Assembly: GCA_021399445.1 (NCBI GenBank)
Contig: JAJTUQ010000004.1
Location: forward strand, 4,774,001 to 4,838,000
DNA length: 64,000 bases
From: Xylogone sp. PMI_703
Lineage: Eukaryota; Ascomycota; Leotiomycetes
Direction of reading: 5' to 3'
The position numbers and the translations under genes were made by a program. The notes under the pieces were generated by a model. The model did no database searches. It was given only the letters and a program-made list of their open reading frames with translations, and was not told where the DNA came from. This document shows, piece by piece, positions 23,705 through 34,235 of this stretch (position 1 is the stretch's first letter; the number at the start of each line of letters is the position of its first letter).

Positions 23705-25159
23705 CTAAGGCCCCTGTGTAACCTCCTGACGATCTGACGATATCATAGTCCTGGAACTCGTAGGAGGTGAGTCTATATTATTATCCAACTCTTCAAAAAA
23801 TCTGCTTCGAGCATGCCTTTGTTGCACGTTCTCTGCAGCTCTTACATCGCTTCCCGGAATAGCAGAAGCTATTTCTCCAGGGCTGGCGGGTGCGTCCCAG
23901 AATTGATCAGGAGGTGCTGAAACTTCGGTAGTTGAGTTTGTATATAGGGTGTGATTAGTGGTTTCTGTGGCATCCTGGTGGTCATCATCACTGTTATTTA
24001 TCGGAGTTCTAAGAATATTTGCAGGTAGATCATCCCTAGTCTCATTACTGCCGCTGGCCCCAGGAGATTCTGAAGCCGCCTGTTTTGCAGCCCTCTTCTT
24101 CCTTGCCTCAGCAATGAGCTGCTGGAAAGAACCTTCATGTTTGCTAGCCCAGGCCGCACCATCGAAGTCCTTACTAGCAATATTGCTTCCGGGGTTACTG
24201 GAGGCGTTCACTGTCGGAGCTCGACCCCCTTGCGTCCGCTCCCAGACCTCTAAGTCATGTTTCAGCTCTTGCTTGCTCCTCGGATTTTTTGAGTCGCAGT
24301 TAGCATTCCACAATGTGATCCACTCCGTATGCCTCCTCTCCAGCAGCTGGCGCGGTCCAGTAGAGGATATACCTAATTCACTGAGTTTCTTCCGTAATGC
24401 ATTCTCCTTATACATTGAATAGCTAAGATGGGGAAGCCTTTCCGGTCGTTTCGTGGGTTTTGTAGAAGCATTGAGTGTCACCACTTTTTGTTTCGTATTG
24501 GGCGGATTCCCATCGCAGCGATCGAGGTGAGGATTTATTTGCTCCATCTTCACTCGGCCCTGGCATATAGGGCATGTTACCATTCCATCTTCTGCCTTCA
24601 TGTTAGAATTTGGGATAGCGTATATATGTTGGGGCTTGAAAGCATGCCACTCACCAGGAATGTAATCTTCATCACCATCCTCTTCGTCAACAGCAATTGG
24701 TTCCTCTTCGAAGGCAGGAGCGTACGTCTTCCTTGCCGCAGACCGTGTCCGTTTCCTTGGTTGATCTTCACCCTGCTGTTCCAGCCCGGCTTCTTCTATT
24801 GTACGTTTTGGAGAGGCACTCCTAATCTGCACCGGCTTCTCGGCGTATTCTAGGACCTTTGGTCTTGCATTTTTGAATGCCTCGACTATATCCTCTAGAG
24901 CCAAATTGCTCCTCAGTTTTAATTCTTGGTCTGGCGTCCGACAAGCTGGACATTTCCCATCATTGTTTAAACACCGTCGTATACACAAAGAACAAAATGT
25001 GTGCGAGCAAGATGTCATCATCGGGGTCTCATAGAAGTCTTTGCACACCTGACATCGAAGAGCTGAGTCTACGGGGGCCAGTGACGCAAGAGGAGTTGGA
25101 AGCCAGTCCGTCGAGTCTGCAACTCTGAAGGCGTCATCTTTGAAAACCTTAGAACTCAT
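23705..25159 (-). CDS. RAD18: Rad18 postreplication-repair E3 ubiquitin ligase
   Basis: E3 ligase that works with Rad6 to monoubiquitinate PCNA at stalled forks, opening translesion and error-free bypass. Intronless, 484 aa. The domain order is complete: a C3HC4 RING with C36, C39, C51, H53, C56, C59, C70 and C73; a UBZ4 finger at about residues 195-215 (CPICQGRVKMEQINPHLDRC); and a SAP DNA-binding motif at about 247-280 (LSYSMYKENALRKKLSELGI). A helical region for Rad6 binding follows, then a disordered Ser/Thr-rich tail. The start is supported by the classic pre-RING sequence DSTDWLPTPLASLAPVDSALRC. The gene is divergent from the polymerase delta subunit gene, 209 bp between starts. Confidence 0.95.
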   Translation of the reverse strand: MSSKVFKDDAFRVADSTDWLPTPLASLAPVDSALRCQVCKDFYETPMMTSCSHTFCSLCIRRCLNNDGKCPACRTPDQELKLRSNLALEDIVEAFKNARPKVLEYAEKPVQIRSASPKRTIEEAGLEQQGEDQPRKRTRSAARKTYAPAFEEEPIAVDEEDGDEDYIPGEWHAFKPQHIYAIPNSNMKAEDGMVTCPICQGRVKMEQINPHLDRCDGNPPNTKQKVVTLNASTKPTKRPERLPHLSYSMYKENALRKKLSELGISSTGPRQLLERRHTEWITLWNANCDSKNPRSKQELKHDLEVWERTQGGRAPTVNASSNPGSNIASKDFDGAAWASKHEGSFQQLIAEARKKRAAKQAASESPGASGSNETRDDLPANILRTPINNSDDDHQDATETTNHTLYTNSTTEVSAPPDQFWDAPASPGEIASAIPGSDVRAAENVQQRHARSRFFEELDNNIDSPPTSSRTMISSDRQEVTQGP

Positions 25160-25368
25160 TTCTCAGTAATATCTATCCTTCAAATAAATTGCTCCCAGGA
25201 TCTAGACCTGCCCCCTCCTGCCTTGCTGATGTAGTGTGTATGATTGCCAATCGAGAATTCGCGTAAAGTGGAATTTCAGGTCGCGTCCCGCAGGCATCAA
25301 ACGCGTCTCGCACCTGCTGGAAATTTGACCACACCGAGCAACGACTCTAACGGCAACGGAAATTGATA
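25160..25368. promoter_or_regulatory. Divergent RAD18/POLD3 promoter with an MCB-like element
   Basis: This 209-bp interval separates two divergent starts. It holds ACGCGT at 25300-25305, the consensus MluI cell-cycle box bound by MBF at G1/S in yeasts, and a nearby CGCGT at about 25281-25285. Both genes act at PCNA during DNA replication, so joint S-phase control is plausible. The motif is visible; the binding is inferred. Confidence 0.55.
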
Positions 25369-26996
25369 ATGGCGGACTATAAATCGTATTTAGCTGCTAG
25401 GATATTGAGCGAGGACCAGGTGGTGAGTATAATCTCTAAATTGCCAAAATATTATGTCTAACAAAGGCGCAATGTAGGTCACCTATCGGTTGCTCAGTCG
25501 GGCTCTGAAGATCAATGTCAATGCAGCTAAGCAGTCAGTGTGGGTGTATTGTTCCCTAGAGTAGTTTTCTAATATTATATAGAATGCTCTATGACTTCCA
25601 CCGCGTACAGAATGGAAAGAAACCAGGGACTATTCATGCGACCTATCTGCTTAGTGGCACAAAGAAGAAGGAAGAGACGACCAATGGACACGCCGTGAAG
25701 GATGGAGAGGATGATCATATGCAGAGCAGTCTCTTTATGAGCTCTCTGCCACAACAGGAAGAAGCTGCGGAGGAGATTCCAGTCATGACTATCTCTCTAG
25801 TCAAGGAGGAGGATCTAGATGGTAAGGATGGTCCCTACAATCAATTGAATGTCGTAACTGATGGTACTACGACAGAGGCAAAGTCTCAATATGAACAGAT
25901 ATCCTGTATACATGTCTACAGTCTAAGCCCTGGGCCAGTTAAGGTATTGACCTCGCCACGACCATTGTTGCTTATGCTGATATTGGACAGGATATACAGA
26001 TGTTATCAGATGTGGCACGGGAAATACAAGGACTGTGTGCGAATGAGGATCCATTGGAACAAAATAAAACCTACGGAATCATTCTTAATAAAGACGTCCG
26101 AAGAAGAGCAGTTCGACGACCTCCTACAGCATCGACAGTGGCTTCGAAAGCTCCGCCTCCCAAAGCAAAGGTACTAGACACAAAGGAAGTAGCGAAGCCT
26201 TCTTCTACCTCGTCTACAAATATTAAAAAAGAAACGAAGACGAATGCAAAAGATTTCTTTGGCAAGAGTTCATCTACCAAGGCAGAGCCCAGTACCGCGG
26301 AAAAGAAACCACCCCCGGAAATAAAAAAGGAGCCTTCGAATCTACTCAAGGCATTTGCAAAAGCCAAGCCAAAGTTAAAACGTGAAGAGACAGATAGTTC
26401 AGCGGGTGGTACACCAGCGGCTGCGAGCCCTGCTGAGGACTCACCTATGGCAGGAATGGACGACGATGATGACGAGGACGATGGATATGTCCCACCGCCG
26501 CAGCCAGCTAAGGAGTCTGACACTGATAGGAAATCAAGGAAGGAGAGGGAGGCGGCATTACGGAAGATGATGGAAGAGGATGATGATGAGGAAGAAGTGG
26601 CTAAACCTGATGTAGAGATGAAAGAAGAAGGTGAAGCGGAGCAGGAAGAGAAGCCTGAACCCGAACAGGAGCCAGAACCGACAGTTACTGTTAGTGGAGG
26701 AAGGCGACGAGGAAAGCGAAGAGTAATGAAGAAGAAGACCGTTAGGGATGAGGAAGGTTATCTTGGTGAGTATTGCTCTTCTTTTGCCGCTGCGATCTTG
26801 TGGTATTTATGTTCGAATTACTAATACACCTTTTGCTATAGTGACCAAAGAAGAGGCTGTATGGGAGTCCTTTTCTGAGGATGATACACCGGCCCCTCCT
26901 AAACGGCAACCATTATCTTCAACAGCCGGTAAACCTAAGAAAGCAGCAGGAAAACCAGGGCAAGGGAATATCATGTCCTTTTTTGGAAAGAAATAG
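25369..26996 (+). CDS. DNA polymerase delta subunit Cdc27/POLD3-like
   Basis: Third subunit of replicative DNA polymerase delta. It bridges the small subunit to PCNA. Five exons: 25369..25422, 25478..25533, 25583..25943, 25991..26765 and 26842..26996, all phases consistent, about 466 aa. The N-terminal winged-helix region reads MADYKSYLAARILSEDQVVTYRLLS, then KQMLYDFHRVQNGKKPGTIHATYLLSG. The exon 3-4 junction restores PGPVKDIQMLSDVAREI. The middle is acidic and Lys-rich, with many basic clusters. The extreme C-terminus GNIMSFFGKK is a PCNA-interacting (PIP) box of the QxxIxxFF type, at the place expected for this family. Intron 2 starts GTCAGT directly after AAGCA and rejoins a CAA codon. It shares its promoter with RAD18. 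Confidence 0.93.
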
Positions 26997-27219
26997 ATTC
27001 ATCGAGAGGTCACTTTAATGTATCGATACGGATATTTTCTATTCCGAAATATTCTAATGATGTAGTTGCTTCTCATCCAGCTGATGGTGCCGTTCTAGAA
27101 GAGACTCGTGAAAAGTATCATAAATAATATATCCTAATATCTGCATAAATATACCTTGACGCCTAACCTGACCCAGAGTGGTTCTAAGAGTTTATATATA
27201 TACTATCCTAATGCAGCAC
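26997..27219. other. Convergent 3' region
   Basis: The 223 bp between the POLD3 stop and the GH125 stop are AT-rich, with no gene; they presumably hold both 3' UTRs. Confidence 0.5.
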
Positions 27220-29129
27220 TCATTCAATAACGTATGGCTCAGCTCCCTCACCGAAGATCAAGTGAGGTTTTCTTTGAGCAAGATCGAGGATAGTTTGCGC
27301 AAAGACACTATTAGCCCCTGAAAAATTGTTAGTATACCGATTCTGTGACCAGCATGTCGTAGGTCATTCGAAAAACTTACAAGCAAACCAACTCCCTACG
27401 AATCATTAGCCATCATTGAATTATCATGCATGGTTGCTATATTTACTTACTGGTATAATCCATTATGAAGTTTACGTTTATGCTTTCGTGCACAAGGCCC
27501 AGACGACTTGAATCAACAACGTACTTTAAGCAGGTTTCTATTTCTGTGTCATTATCACTTGTCCTAGCCTGCATTAATAAGCTCATTGGCCAAGCGTATT
27601 CAACTCCAATATGTGGTCCTTGATTGATGTTAGTAGTGGATATGGATATTAGAGCTGATAAACTGACCTCCGATTCCATGGAAAGCCCTTCCTTTGAGGT
27701 AGTATGGATTTCCTGATTTCTCCAGCAACATTCGACGAGTATTCTTGTAGATTTTGTTTGATTTGGGGACAAACCCAAGGATAGGAAGGGAAAGTAAGGA
27801 TGGGACATTGGCATCATCCATTAAAATATGAGATCCATAGCCGTCAACTTCATACGCAAAAACATCACCATAAACTTTATGGCGCACGACGCCGTGCTCC
27901 CAAATTCCGTCAGTAATTAGTTTTGCCCGTTCTTCAAGTACATCAGCAAGATCCTCTCTCTCCTCCTTTCGCAGTATTTGGGCAGTGTTTTTCAACTCCA
28001 CGGCAAGCATTGCATTTCCCGGAATGAAGAAGCCCAGGATTGTAGCATCATCACTTGGACGGAAGGCACTTCGCACAAGGCCAGTTCCGTAATTCAGTGG
28101 GTTTCCAACCCCGGAAAGTGGGAGTGTTTCCGTGCCTTGTTCAGTTCGCCGACTAAAAGTGTATCTGTTCTTCTGGAATTTACCTGTTTCTTCATCAAAA
28201 GTTGACTCTGATTGTTCCTTGATGACATTCATGACAGTGTCCAACGCCAGATACCATCTTGGAGTCATGAAGTCTGTGGAACCTGTATGATTATGGAACG
28301 TGTTCCCTATAGCCAAGAATGCAGCTAGGGAATCTACTTCGTACTTGCATTCGAACACTACACTTGGCTCGTAGACAGGGTGGACTACGTCGTCCTGCCC
28401 ATTTTGTGTAGGTGATAAGCGACTAGGAGGTGGTGGCTGAAAGGCATTGCAGTAGGGAGACTGGATAACGAATTCTGCTTGTGTGTTGATTGCACCTAGA
28501 ATTAAATTAAATATGGCCTTATCTTTCTTTGCTAGCGGCTGATATTGTAACAGTTGGTTGGTAGAGTCGCGGAGCCACTCTGCGTTAATGTCACCTGCAG
28601 ACTCCATAAGCACATGAACAGCAAGCTCGGGACTTATAACAAACCTGTTACTACGAATGATTGCGGCCCTGTCCACTTCCCAGGCTCTGAAGATCCACGT
28701 GCTTTTAGTTCTGTGTGCTTTTTGGTTCCATCTACATGCCATCGCACTGTCGTATCGAGTGTGTTGGGAAAGGCATTTTCGAAAACCCTAGCGAGGTCTG
28801 GATCCGGTATTCTTTCCGTAAGGTCTGTGATGATCTTTTCAACTAACGGAGAGGTAAATGTTCTACAATGGATTGATGGACGCTGAAATGGGAGTCTCAG
28901 TGGGCCATCCGTAAGTGGTACACTTTGAGGTGTAAGCTACTACGATGTGAAGTGGATGCTGTGGGTCATACTGTAAATAGGTCGAATATCGTGTATAGTC
29001 AGGGCATGCCTCTTTGAATAAAAAGCCTAGCGTGTCTTGGTCTTGAGCTCCAGCTTCAGATGCAGCTGAAGAAGCTGGTCCAAAGATGCCAATGCCTAGC
29101 AACGCTAGGCGTAATGTAAGGCGACGCAT
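27220..29129 (-). CDS. Secreted GH125 exo-alpha-1,6-mannosidase-like protein
   Basis: Glycoside hydrolase family 125 protein; members cleave terminal alpha-1,6-mannose from N-glycans or fungal mannans. Six exons on the minus strand: 29129..28972, 28922..28645, 28594..27668, 27618..27451, 27395..27381 and 27317..27220. The length is exactly 548 codons (547 aa). Exon 5 is a 15-nt microexon encoding part of RSWFAW. A signal peptide is likely (MRRLTLRLALLGIGIFGPASSAAS). Family blocks in order are GPLRLPFQRPSIHCRTF, DTTVRWHVDGT, GPQSFVVTGDINAEWLRDST, NPYYLKGRAFHGIGGPHIG, EYAWPMSLLMQA, LVHESINVNFIMDYTRSWFAW, then PHLIFGEGAEPYVIE. Each splice restores one of these blocks. The protein is probably secreted and acts on mannoprotein glycans. 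Confidence 0.9.
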
Positions 29130-29613
29130 CGTCGATATAGTTCGTGGAGCAATTATGCAACGCTAAAGAACATGGATGCGCCGTGCAATGGAGACGTGAA
29201 GGGGTATGTTGTTTGTCTCCAATTGAACAGATCAATGGAGTTGCAAAACACTGCACAATGCTTGATGCTGACTACTCGCAGCTTGAATTAAACGGTGTTG
29301 GGCTGTGAGCCTTGTGGAGTAAGGCTGTCATGTCACAAGGCGGGGAAGCTTGTAACACTAAAGTTACACCTCAACTTGATACGGACACCCTCTGAGAGCC
29401 AGTGGGCTTGGATACGATAGATTGTTATAGAAAAGCTTATTTATCCAATTGGTTTGAGATCTATCTTTGTAATAATGCTGATAGAATTGCAAACTATGAT
29501 GATACATCGGATCTATTGGTGCTTGCATATTAATACACAGCTTCCGGGACGCCAACCTTGAACCGTTCCTTAAATATTCCCAAAACGCTCATGCTAAAAC
29601 ATGTGCCGGCCGT
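29130..29613. other. Promoter of the GH125 gene and 3' flank of CHM7
   Basis: No gene is visible in these 484 bp. The left half should hold the GH125 promoter and 5' UTR, the right half the 3' UTR of CHM7. Confidence 0.5.
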
Positions 29614-31197
29614 TTAACTCAAAGACATATCCGTCAGCGCTTTCACACTCTGTTCTATGGCCTTCTCAACTTCAGGATCCTCTTCCTTACCTTGCTGGTC
29701 ACTTGACTTGGGTTGCCTCATCTTCATTTCAACCTCACTGAGCTCATCCAATTTCCGCATAGCCTGCTCAGCTTCGACTTCCTCTTTCTTCTCCTTGAGT
29801 AGTTTCTGTTGCTCTATCTTCTTCTCCGTCTCCTCGCGTTCCATGGTCTCTAGTTCATCATCAACCTCGGCATCGTCAATTACTACCGCTCCCTGTCCGG
29901 CCTCAGCAATGACATTGCCAACCTCATCTACTTGTTCCATCTGCTCTCGCAGCCGGTCGACAATGTCATCAACTCGTTCGACGCCGCCGACCTCAGTATT
30001 GAGAGTAGATAGCACACGTGTGCTGGCTTCCATAACCCTCACCAATTCTACTTGATCAGCAGCTTGCTCGATCCTTGAAAACACCTCTTCTAGTTGCCCA
30101 AGTGTTGCCGATCTTTTCGTGAGGGTGGATTCAGCTAACTTCTTGGAGCGCAACGCTGCGAGAGCTGCTGCCTTGTTATTACGGGCAACTGCATCCCGAG
30201 CAGCAATGCTCAGTTCATCAACTCGTTCACTAAGCGTATGCATCTGTATCTCAAGGTCTGCAATGAGTGACTTGAGTGAAGCGATTGAGGTATCTTCCGT
30301 GGTGACGGGGACAGCAGTTGTTTCGCCTGATGCTTTGATTTTCACGGTATGTCCATCATAACTTATTAAGCCCTTGTCTCTGGAGAGGTATTTTAGGAAT
30401 ATATTCATATCAAGATCCGACATCTCTTTATTCTCAAGGACGCTAGCAAATGTCTGCTGAAACATCATCTTTGTATAAATCCGGTCTACTCGAGAACCGT
30501 GGCCAGATATTGTGCTGGAGAAATTTCTTGCGGCTTCTTCCAGATTTGAGAGTATCACAAAAGTCCCAACTCGTAGCTTGTCGTCTGCATATTGGCCGCT
30601 CGTAAGCCCCAGTTGCTGCAGGCCCCAGGATACTACAGCCCAGGGATTGATGGTCCAGGATCTCTGATAGATACTCTCTTTCGCCGCTAGATATTCTGGT
30701 ACTGATATCATTTCTTTCCTAGAAATAGCCTCGGTGATAACCGTACCCAGAGCTAAAGGGCGTCCCCATTCTTTGGTTTCAAGAGCACGTAAGAGCTCCG
30801 AGCCAACATCTACCACTAGTAGATTTCTTTTGGATCCTTGCGTTGGTACTTTCCCCGCCCGAGCAGCATCTGCCAGTCCTTTCCGCCATGCCTCGATATT
30901 TGCATTGTAACCGTCTGGGTTTAGTGTTCGGAGCTGTCTAAAATCGGAATAAAGGGCAGCTAAACGGGCTCTGGTTGTAGTAGGTTAGACATTGTACGAT
31001 AAATGTGTAGCATTTAGAATATTGAGATACCTGCGGAATTGCTCCTCATGTTCGAGTAGGTATGCGAGAAGCTCACTCATTTTGGGTGAACAGTCGCCAT
31101 ATAAGCGGCTGACACAGGTTGAGGAAGGTGAGCTTGTTTTGAAGGCATCCCTATCGCGTCCTTCCGTCATCTTATCGGCACGTGATAAAGGACTCAT
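29614..31197 (-). CDS. CHM7: Chm7/CHMP7-like nuclear-envelope ESCRT protein
   Basis: ESCRT-II/III hybrid protein that recruits ESCRT-III to the inner nuclear membrane for sealing and nuclear-pore quality control. Exon 1 ends at 31031, a 60-nt intron spans 31030..30971, and exon 2 is 30970..29614. The splice gives EEQFRRARLAALYSDFRQLR. Two starts are possible. The ATG at 31080 (MSELLAYLLEHEEQF, 468 aa) fits the family. The upstream in-frame ATG at 31197 adds 39 Ser-rich residues (507 aa). The N-terminal half is the tandem winged-helix region. The Snf7 core (about 245-400 of the short form) contains the long coiled coils SLIADLEIQMHTLSERVDEL and AALAALRSKKLAESTL. The tail holds an acidic stretch and a final helix, VEKAIEQSVKALTDMSL, that could be a MIT-interacting motif. 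No yeast-like truncation is seen. Confidence 0.85.
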
Positions 31198-31384
31198 GTG
31201 ATTCTATTCCATCTAACTCCAGGCTACCTTCACTGTACAAGGAAAAATGGCAAGCCCAAATACAGCCATATTACGTATTCTAAACGTTCCAACGCCATGC
31301 CAATGCGCTTCCCAAACCAATAGTTGACACAATACTGTTTTTATCAGGGCAGCGCCACACCACAGACAGAGCTGCAACGACGTG

Positions 31385-33733
31385 TTAATCTGACTCAAAG
31401 TTATCTGGCCTTGCTGCTACAGACTCTTCCTCAAGCATTGTGCCGTGAAGAGGTGCAGATTCAAGCCCAGCAAGTGGAGGCGCTATGGCACCCATAAGAC
31501 TCCTACGATGGCTGCGTGTTTCTTTAAACGCCTCAGTTTCTTCATCAACAGTCGTCTCGATTTCAGTCTCTTCCTCTGGAGGATCATCCAAGTCTATTAG
31601 AGGCTGAAGTGACGCTTGTACATCGCGATGAAGCCCTTGTATAAAATCATTTGCCATGGAGAAGTGTGAGAGACTATCCTTATGAGGTAGGCTGGCATAT
31701 TTTCTCATCGCTTCTTCTAGACGTTGCTGTGCCTGTTTTGGCTTGTCTAGAGCCAGCCAAGCATCAGCAGCTAGAATACTCCATAGTGCCGACTTTCGAA
31801 TCCTTGAGCCCCATAATTCTGAACCTGTCCCCTTCTTGGTTGAGTAGCATGCTGCAATCCGTTCTTTTATCAGAGCGTCACCGATGGGACCCACAACCTT
31901 GGATTCCAATAACTTCACGCCCCATCTGGCAGCATCATCTATTGCAGAGCCGCCACGTAGCCTCAGTAACTCCATTCCCAGTGTAAGACATCTTAATGCC
32001 CCGTATGATTCCGAGCAGCGAGTTACGTATGAATATGAGGCGGTCTCAAGCATTTGGTCGACGGTCTCGGCGCGAACTTTTGAACTCATGCTCTGGGGTA
32101 GCATGAGCTGACTGATAGCAGACATTTCATTCACTGCTGCGTGGTATCTCCAGGCCTTGTCATTACTAAAGTCAGACCGTAACAGATCATAAATTGATTG
32201 CGCCAATTTGTAATCGCGCAGCATGAAAGCGTAATCTGCGAGTTTTCTCATAATGGCTTCAGGAGAATCAGGTCGATAGAATCCATGGAAGCTATCGTAA
32301 TTACTATTTGACCCAGATGCACCGTATCCAGCACCAGTTGACGACCTGCCACTTCCGAAAGGCCACTTTTTGGACATAGTCATAAGGCGGCCACTGATAC
32401 CCCTGCGTTTAGATGCCACTTGATCATTCCAAAGGGCTACACATCTTTCCATGGATGGTACCACGGACTGAGTTACCATTTCTCTAATGAAAGTTTTGAT
32501 GGCAGTGATGTCTGATTCGTAGATATATGGAGACGAGTCCTCGATATCATCATGCTTTTCAATTTCGGCAGCTTCTTCTGCTGCAGCCATCCAATCACTT
32601 CGTGGCATTTGAACACTATCATCATCAGTTGCCACGCACTGACTGCTCCTTAACCTTAGAAGATGACAATGAAGCCCGAAGGAACGTTTCATTTTGTCAA
32701 AGAGCGCGATAGATGTGCCGATATCATCCCTCTCTTCGTCGTGAACAAGAATGTAGTAACGTAGATAGTCATTATTAACCCAAATAGGGACACGTTTTTC
32801 CCCACGTGTAGATTCATCATAGAGGTTCTTTAAGGTCTCAATGGGATTTCTGTTCCGCGAACTAATAGCAATTACACATGCTACTGGGTGTGAGAAGGTT
32901 TCATGAGGAGCTAGTGGGATTCCAGATAGAAGTCGTCGCAGATAAAGAGTATAAAACGGTGAGGTGGAGTCGACTTGTGCGGATTGCCCATCATCCAAAT
33001 CAGAACCTCCAATATTTCCATTTCCAAATGTCTCAGCATATGCAAGATGGCGGTCTACAAGTTCCTCAACTTTAGCTCTATCGCCGCCGGTTCTAACAGC
33101 ACGCTCCGGAGTAACATTCGTGGCAATGGGCGTTGAGCCATTGGAACCCAGAGTCTTCGCTTCTCCAACCCTGCGCGACTCATCTGGCGTTTGTAAACCG
33201 TCGCCCAACTCTACGAACCGGACAGTAAAATCCTCACATATTCTAGAGGCGCCGATACTATCTCGTATATTTACTTTCCCTTGGATACGGTCTCCAAAAG
33301 GACGCAGTAGTTCCCACAGCCCTCCCGCAAAACCCTTATCCTGAACAAGTTCCTTCGTATCTGTTGAGGTATGGACGGCTATATGGGGCACGAACGCTTG
33401 TGATATCAAGTTTCGAGGATCTTCTGGCCGATCTGCGGGCTTCATATACGAGTCATTCGCAAAACTTCCAAATACCGAACCAGCTAGCATTCGCGTGGGT
33501 GTTGAGGATCCATTGGGAGATATTGACCTGGATCCGGGCGTTGAAGTGGAAGCAAACAATGATGAGGCGGAGGTGCTTGCTGGTCGGTAGGGTAGAGAGG
33601 ATATAGATGATGCTATGGATTGGCCTCCGGTTGAAGCTCTTGACACCGGTCTCAGCGAGGAAGTGCTCAGCGGACGCAAAGGTGGCTCAAAGGGAGAGGA
33701 CGAGCCATCGTTCGGAGGTGGCATGAATGCCAA
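31385..33733 (-). CDS. TRS85: Trs85/TRAPPC8-like TRAPPIII subunit
   Basis: Subunit that defines the TRAPPIII complex, a Rab1/Ypt1 exchange factor in autophagy and ER-Golgi traffic. Intronless, 782 aa. The first 95 residues are Ser/Pro-rich and poorly conserved. Family blocks then follow: NLISQAFVPHIAVHTSTDT, GGLWELLRPFGDRIQGKV and SIGASRICEDFTVRFVELGD, then FYTLYLRRLLSGIPLAPHETFSHPVA. The distal half is helical and TPR-like (FMLRDYKLAQSIYDLLRSDFSNDKAWRYHAAVNEM). The length is normal for filamentous fungi and no catalytic motif is expected. It is on the same strand as CHM7, 187 bp upstream of the longer CHM7 start. Confidence 0.9.
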   Translation of the reverse strand: MAFMPPPNDGSSSPFEPPLRPLSTSSLRPVSRASTGGQSIASSISSLPYRPASTSASSLFASTSTPGSRSISPNGSSTPTRMLAGSVFGSFANDSYMKPADRPEDPRNLISQAFVPHIAVHTSTDTKELVQDKGFAGGLWELLRPFGDRIQGKVNIRDSIGASRICEDFTVRFVELGDGLQTPDESRRVGEAKTLGSNGSTPIATNVTPERAVRTGGDRAKVEELVDRHLAYAETFGNGNIGGSDLDDGQSAQVDSTSPFYTLYLRRLLSGIPLAPHETFSHPVACVIAISSRNRNPIETLKNLYDESTRGEKRVPIWVNNDYLRYYILVHDEERDDIGTSIALFDKMKRSFGLHCHLLRLRSSQCVATDDDSVQMPRSDWMAAAEEAAEIEKHDDIEDSSPYIYESDITAIKTFIREMVTQSVVPSMERCVALWNDQVASKRRGISGRLMTMSKKWPFGSGRSSTGAGYGASGSNSNYDSFHGFYRPDSPEAIMRKLADYAFMLRDYKLAQSIYDLLRSDFSNDKAWRYHAAVNEMSAISQLMLPQSMSSKVRAETVDQMLETASYSYVTRCSESYGALRCLTLGMELLRLRGGSAIDDAARWGVKLLESKVVGPIGDALIKERIAACYSTKKGTGSELWGSRIRKSALWSILAADAWLALDKPKQAQQRLEEAMRKYASLPHKDSLSHFSMANDFIQGLHRDVQASLQPLIDLDDPPEEETEIETTVDEETEAFKETRSHRRSLMGAIAPPLAGLESAPLHGTMLEEESVAARPDNFESD

Positions 33734-34235
33734 TGAGCAGGTTCACTGCAGAGTATTCAAGTATTTTTTGGGTGTCCTACTCAAAATTTGTTTTGCGGAA
33801 CCATCAGCATAACTTTTTCCACTGGGAGATTTCTCTACAGGACGGTCAGCATGTGCAGAACTGGCGCTTGAAAACCTATGTTCACCTTTGTGGGGTATAC
33901 TTTCATATCCAGAGCCGAGGATGTATCTCAGGCATGGAGCCACTCAAGAGGAATTGTTAACGAGCCGGTTTCTACAGGTTCAAAGTTGGGGTTCACTTAA
34001 ACCTGCGTCATTATTCGTAACTGCTTCGGCGGGTCGAGATGTTGCGCAGGCTTCACGCTAAAGGCTATCACCACGTGACAGCTGCCTATTATCGTACTTT
34101 TCCATTCACTTGAGAGCTAAAAACCCATAACCTACTAATAGTATTATGCAGTAATTAATTTCCAGATGCAATATTACGTCCTGATGGGTATGTAGCTCTT
34201 CAAGTCATGTGTTTGAGATAGAGAATCTCAGGGTT
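33734..34235. other. Divergent promoter region TRS85/CCA1
   Basis: No gene is visible in the 502 bp between divergent starts. A minimal upstream ORF (ATG TGT TTG AGA TAG, 34207-34221) lies 14 nt before the first in-frame CCA1 start codon. Confidence 0.5.
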
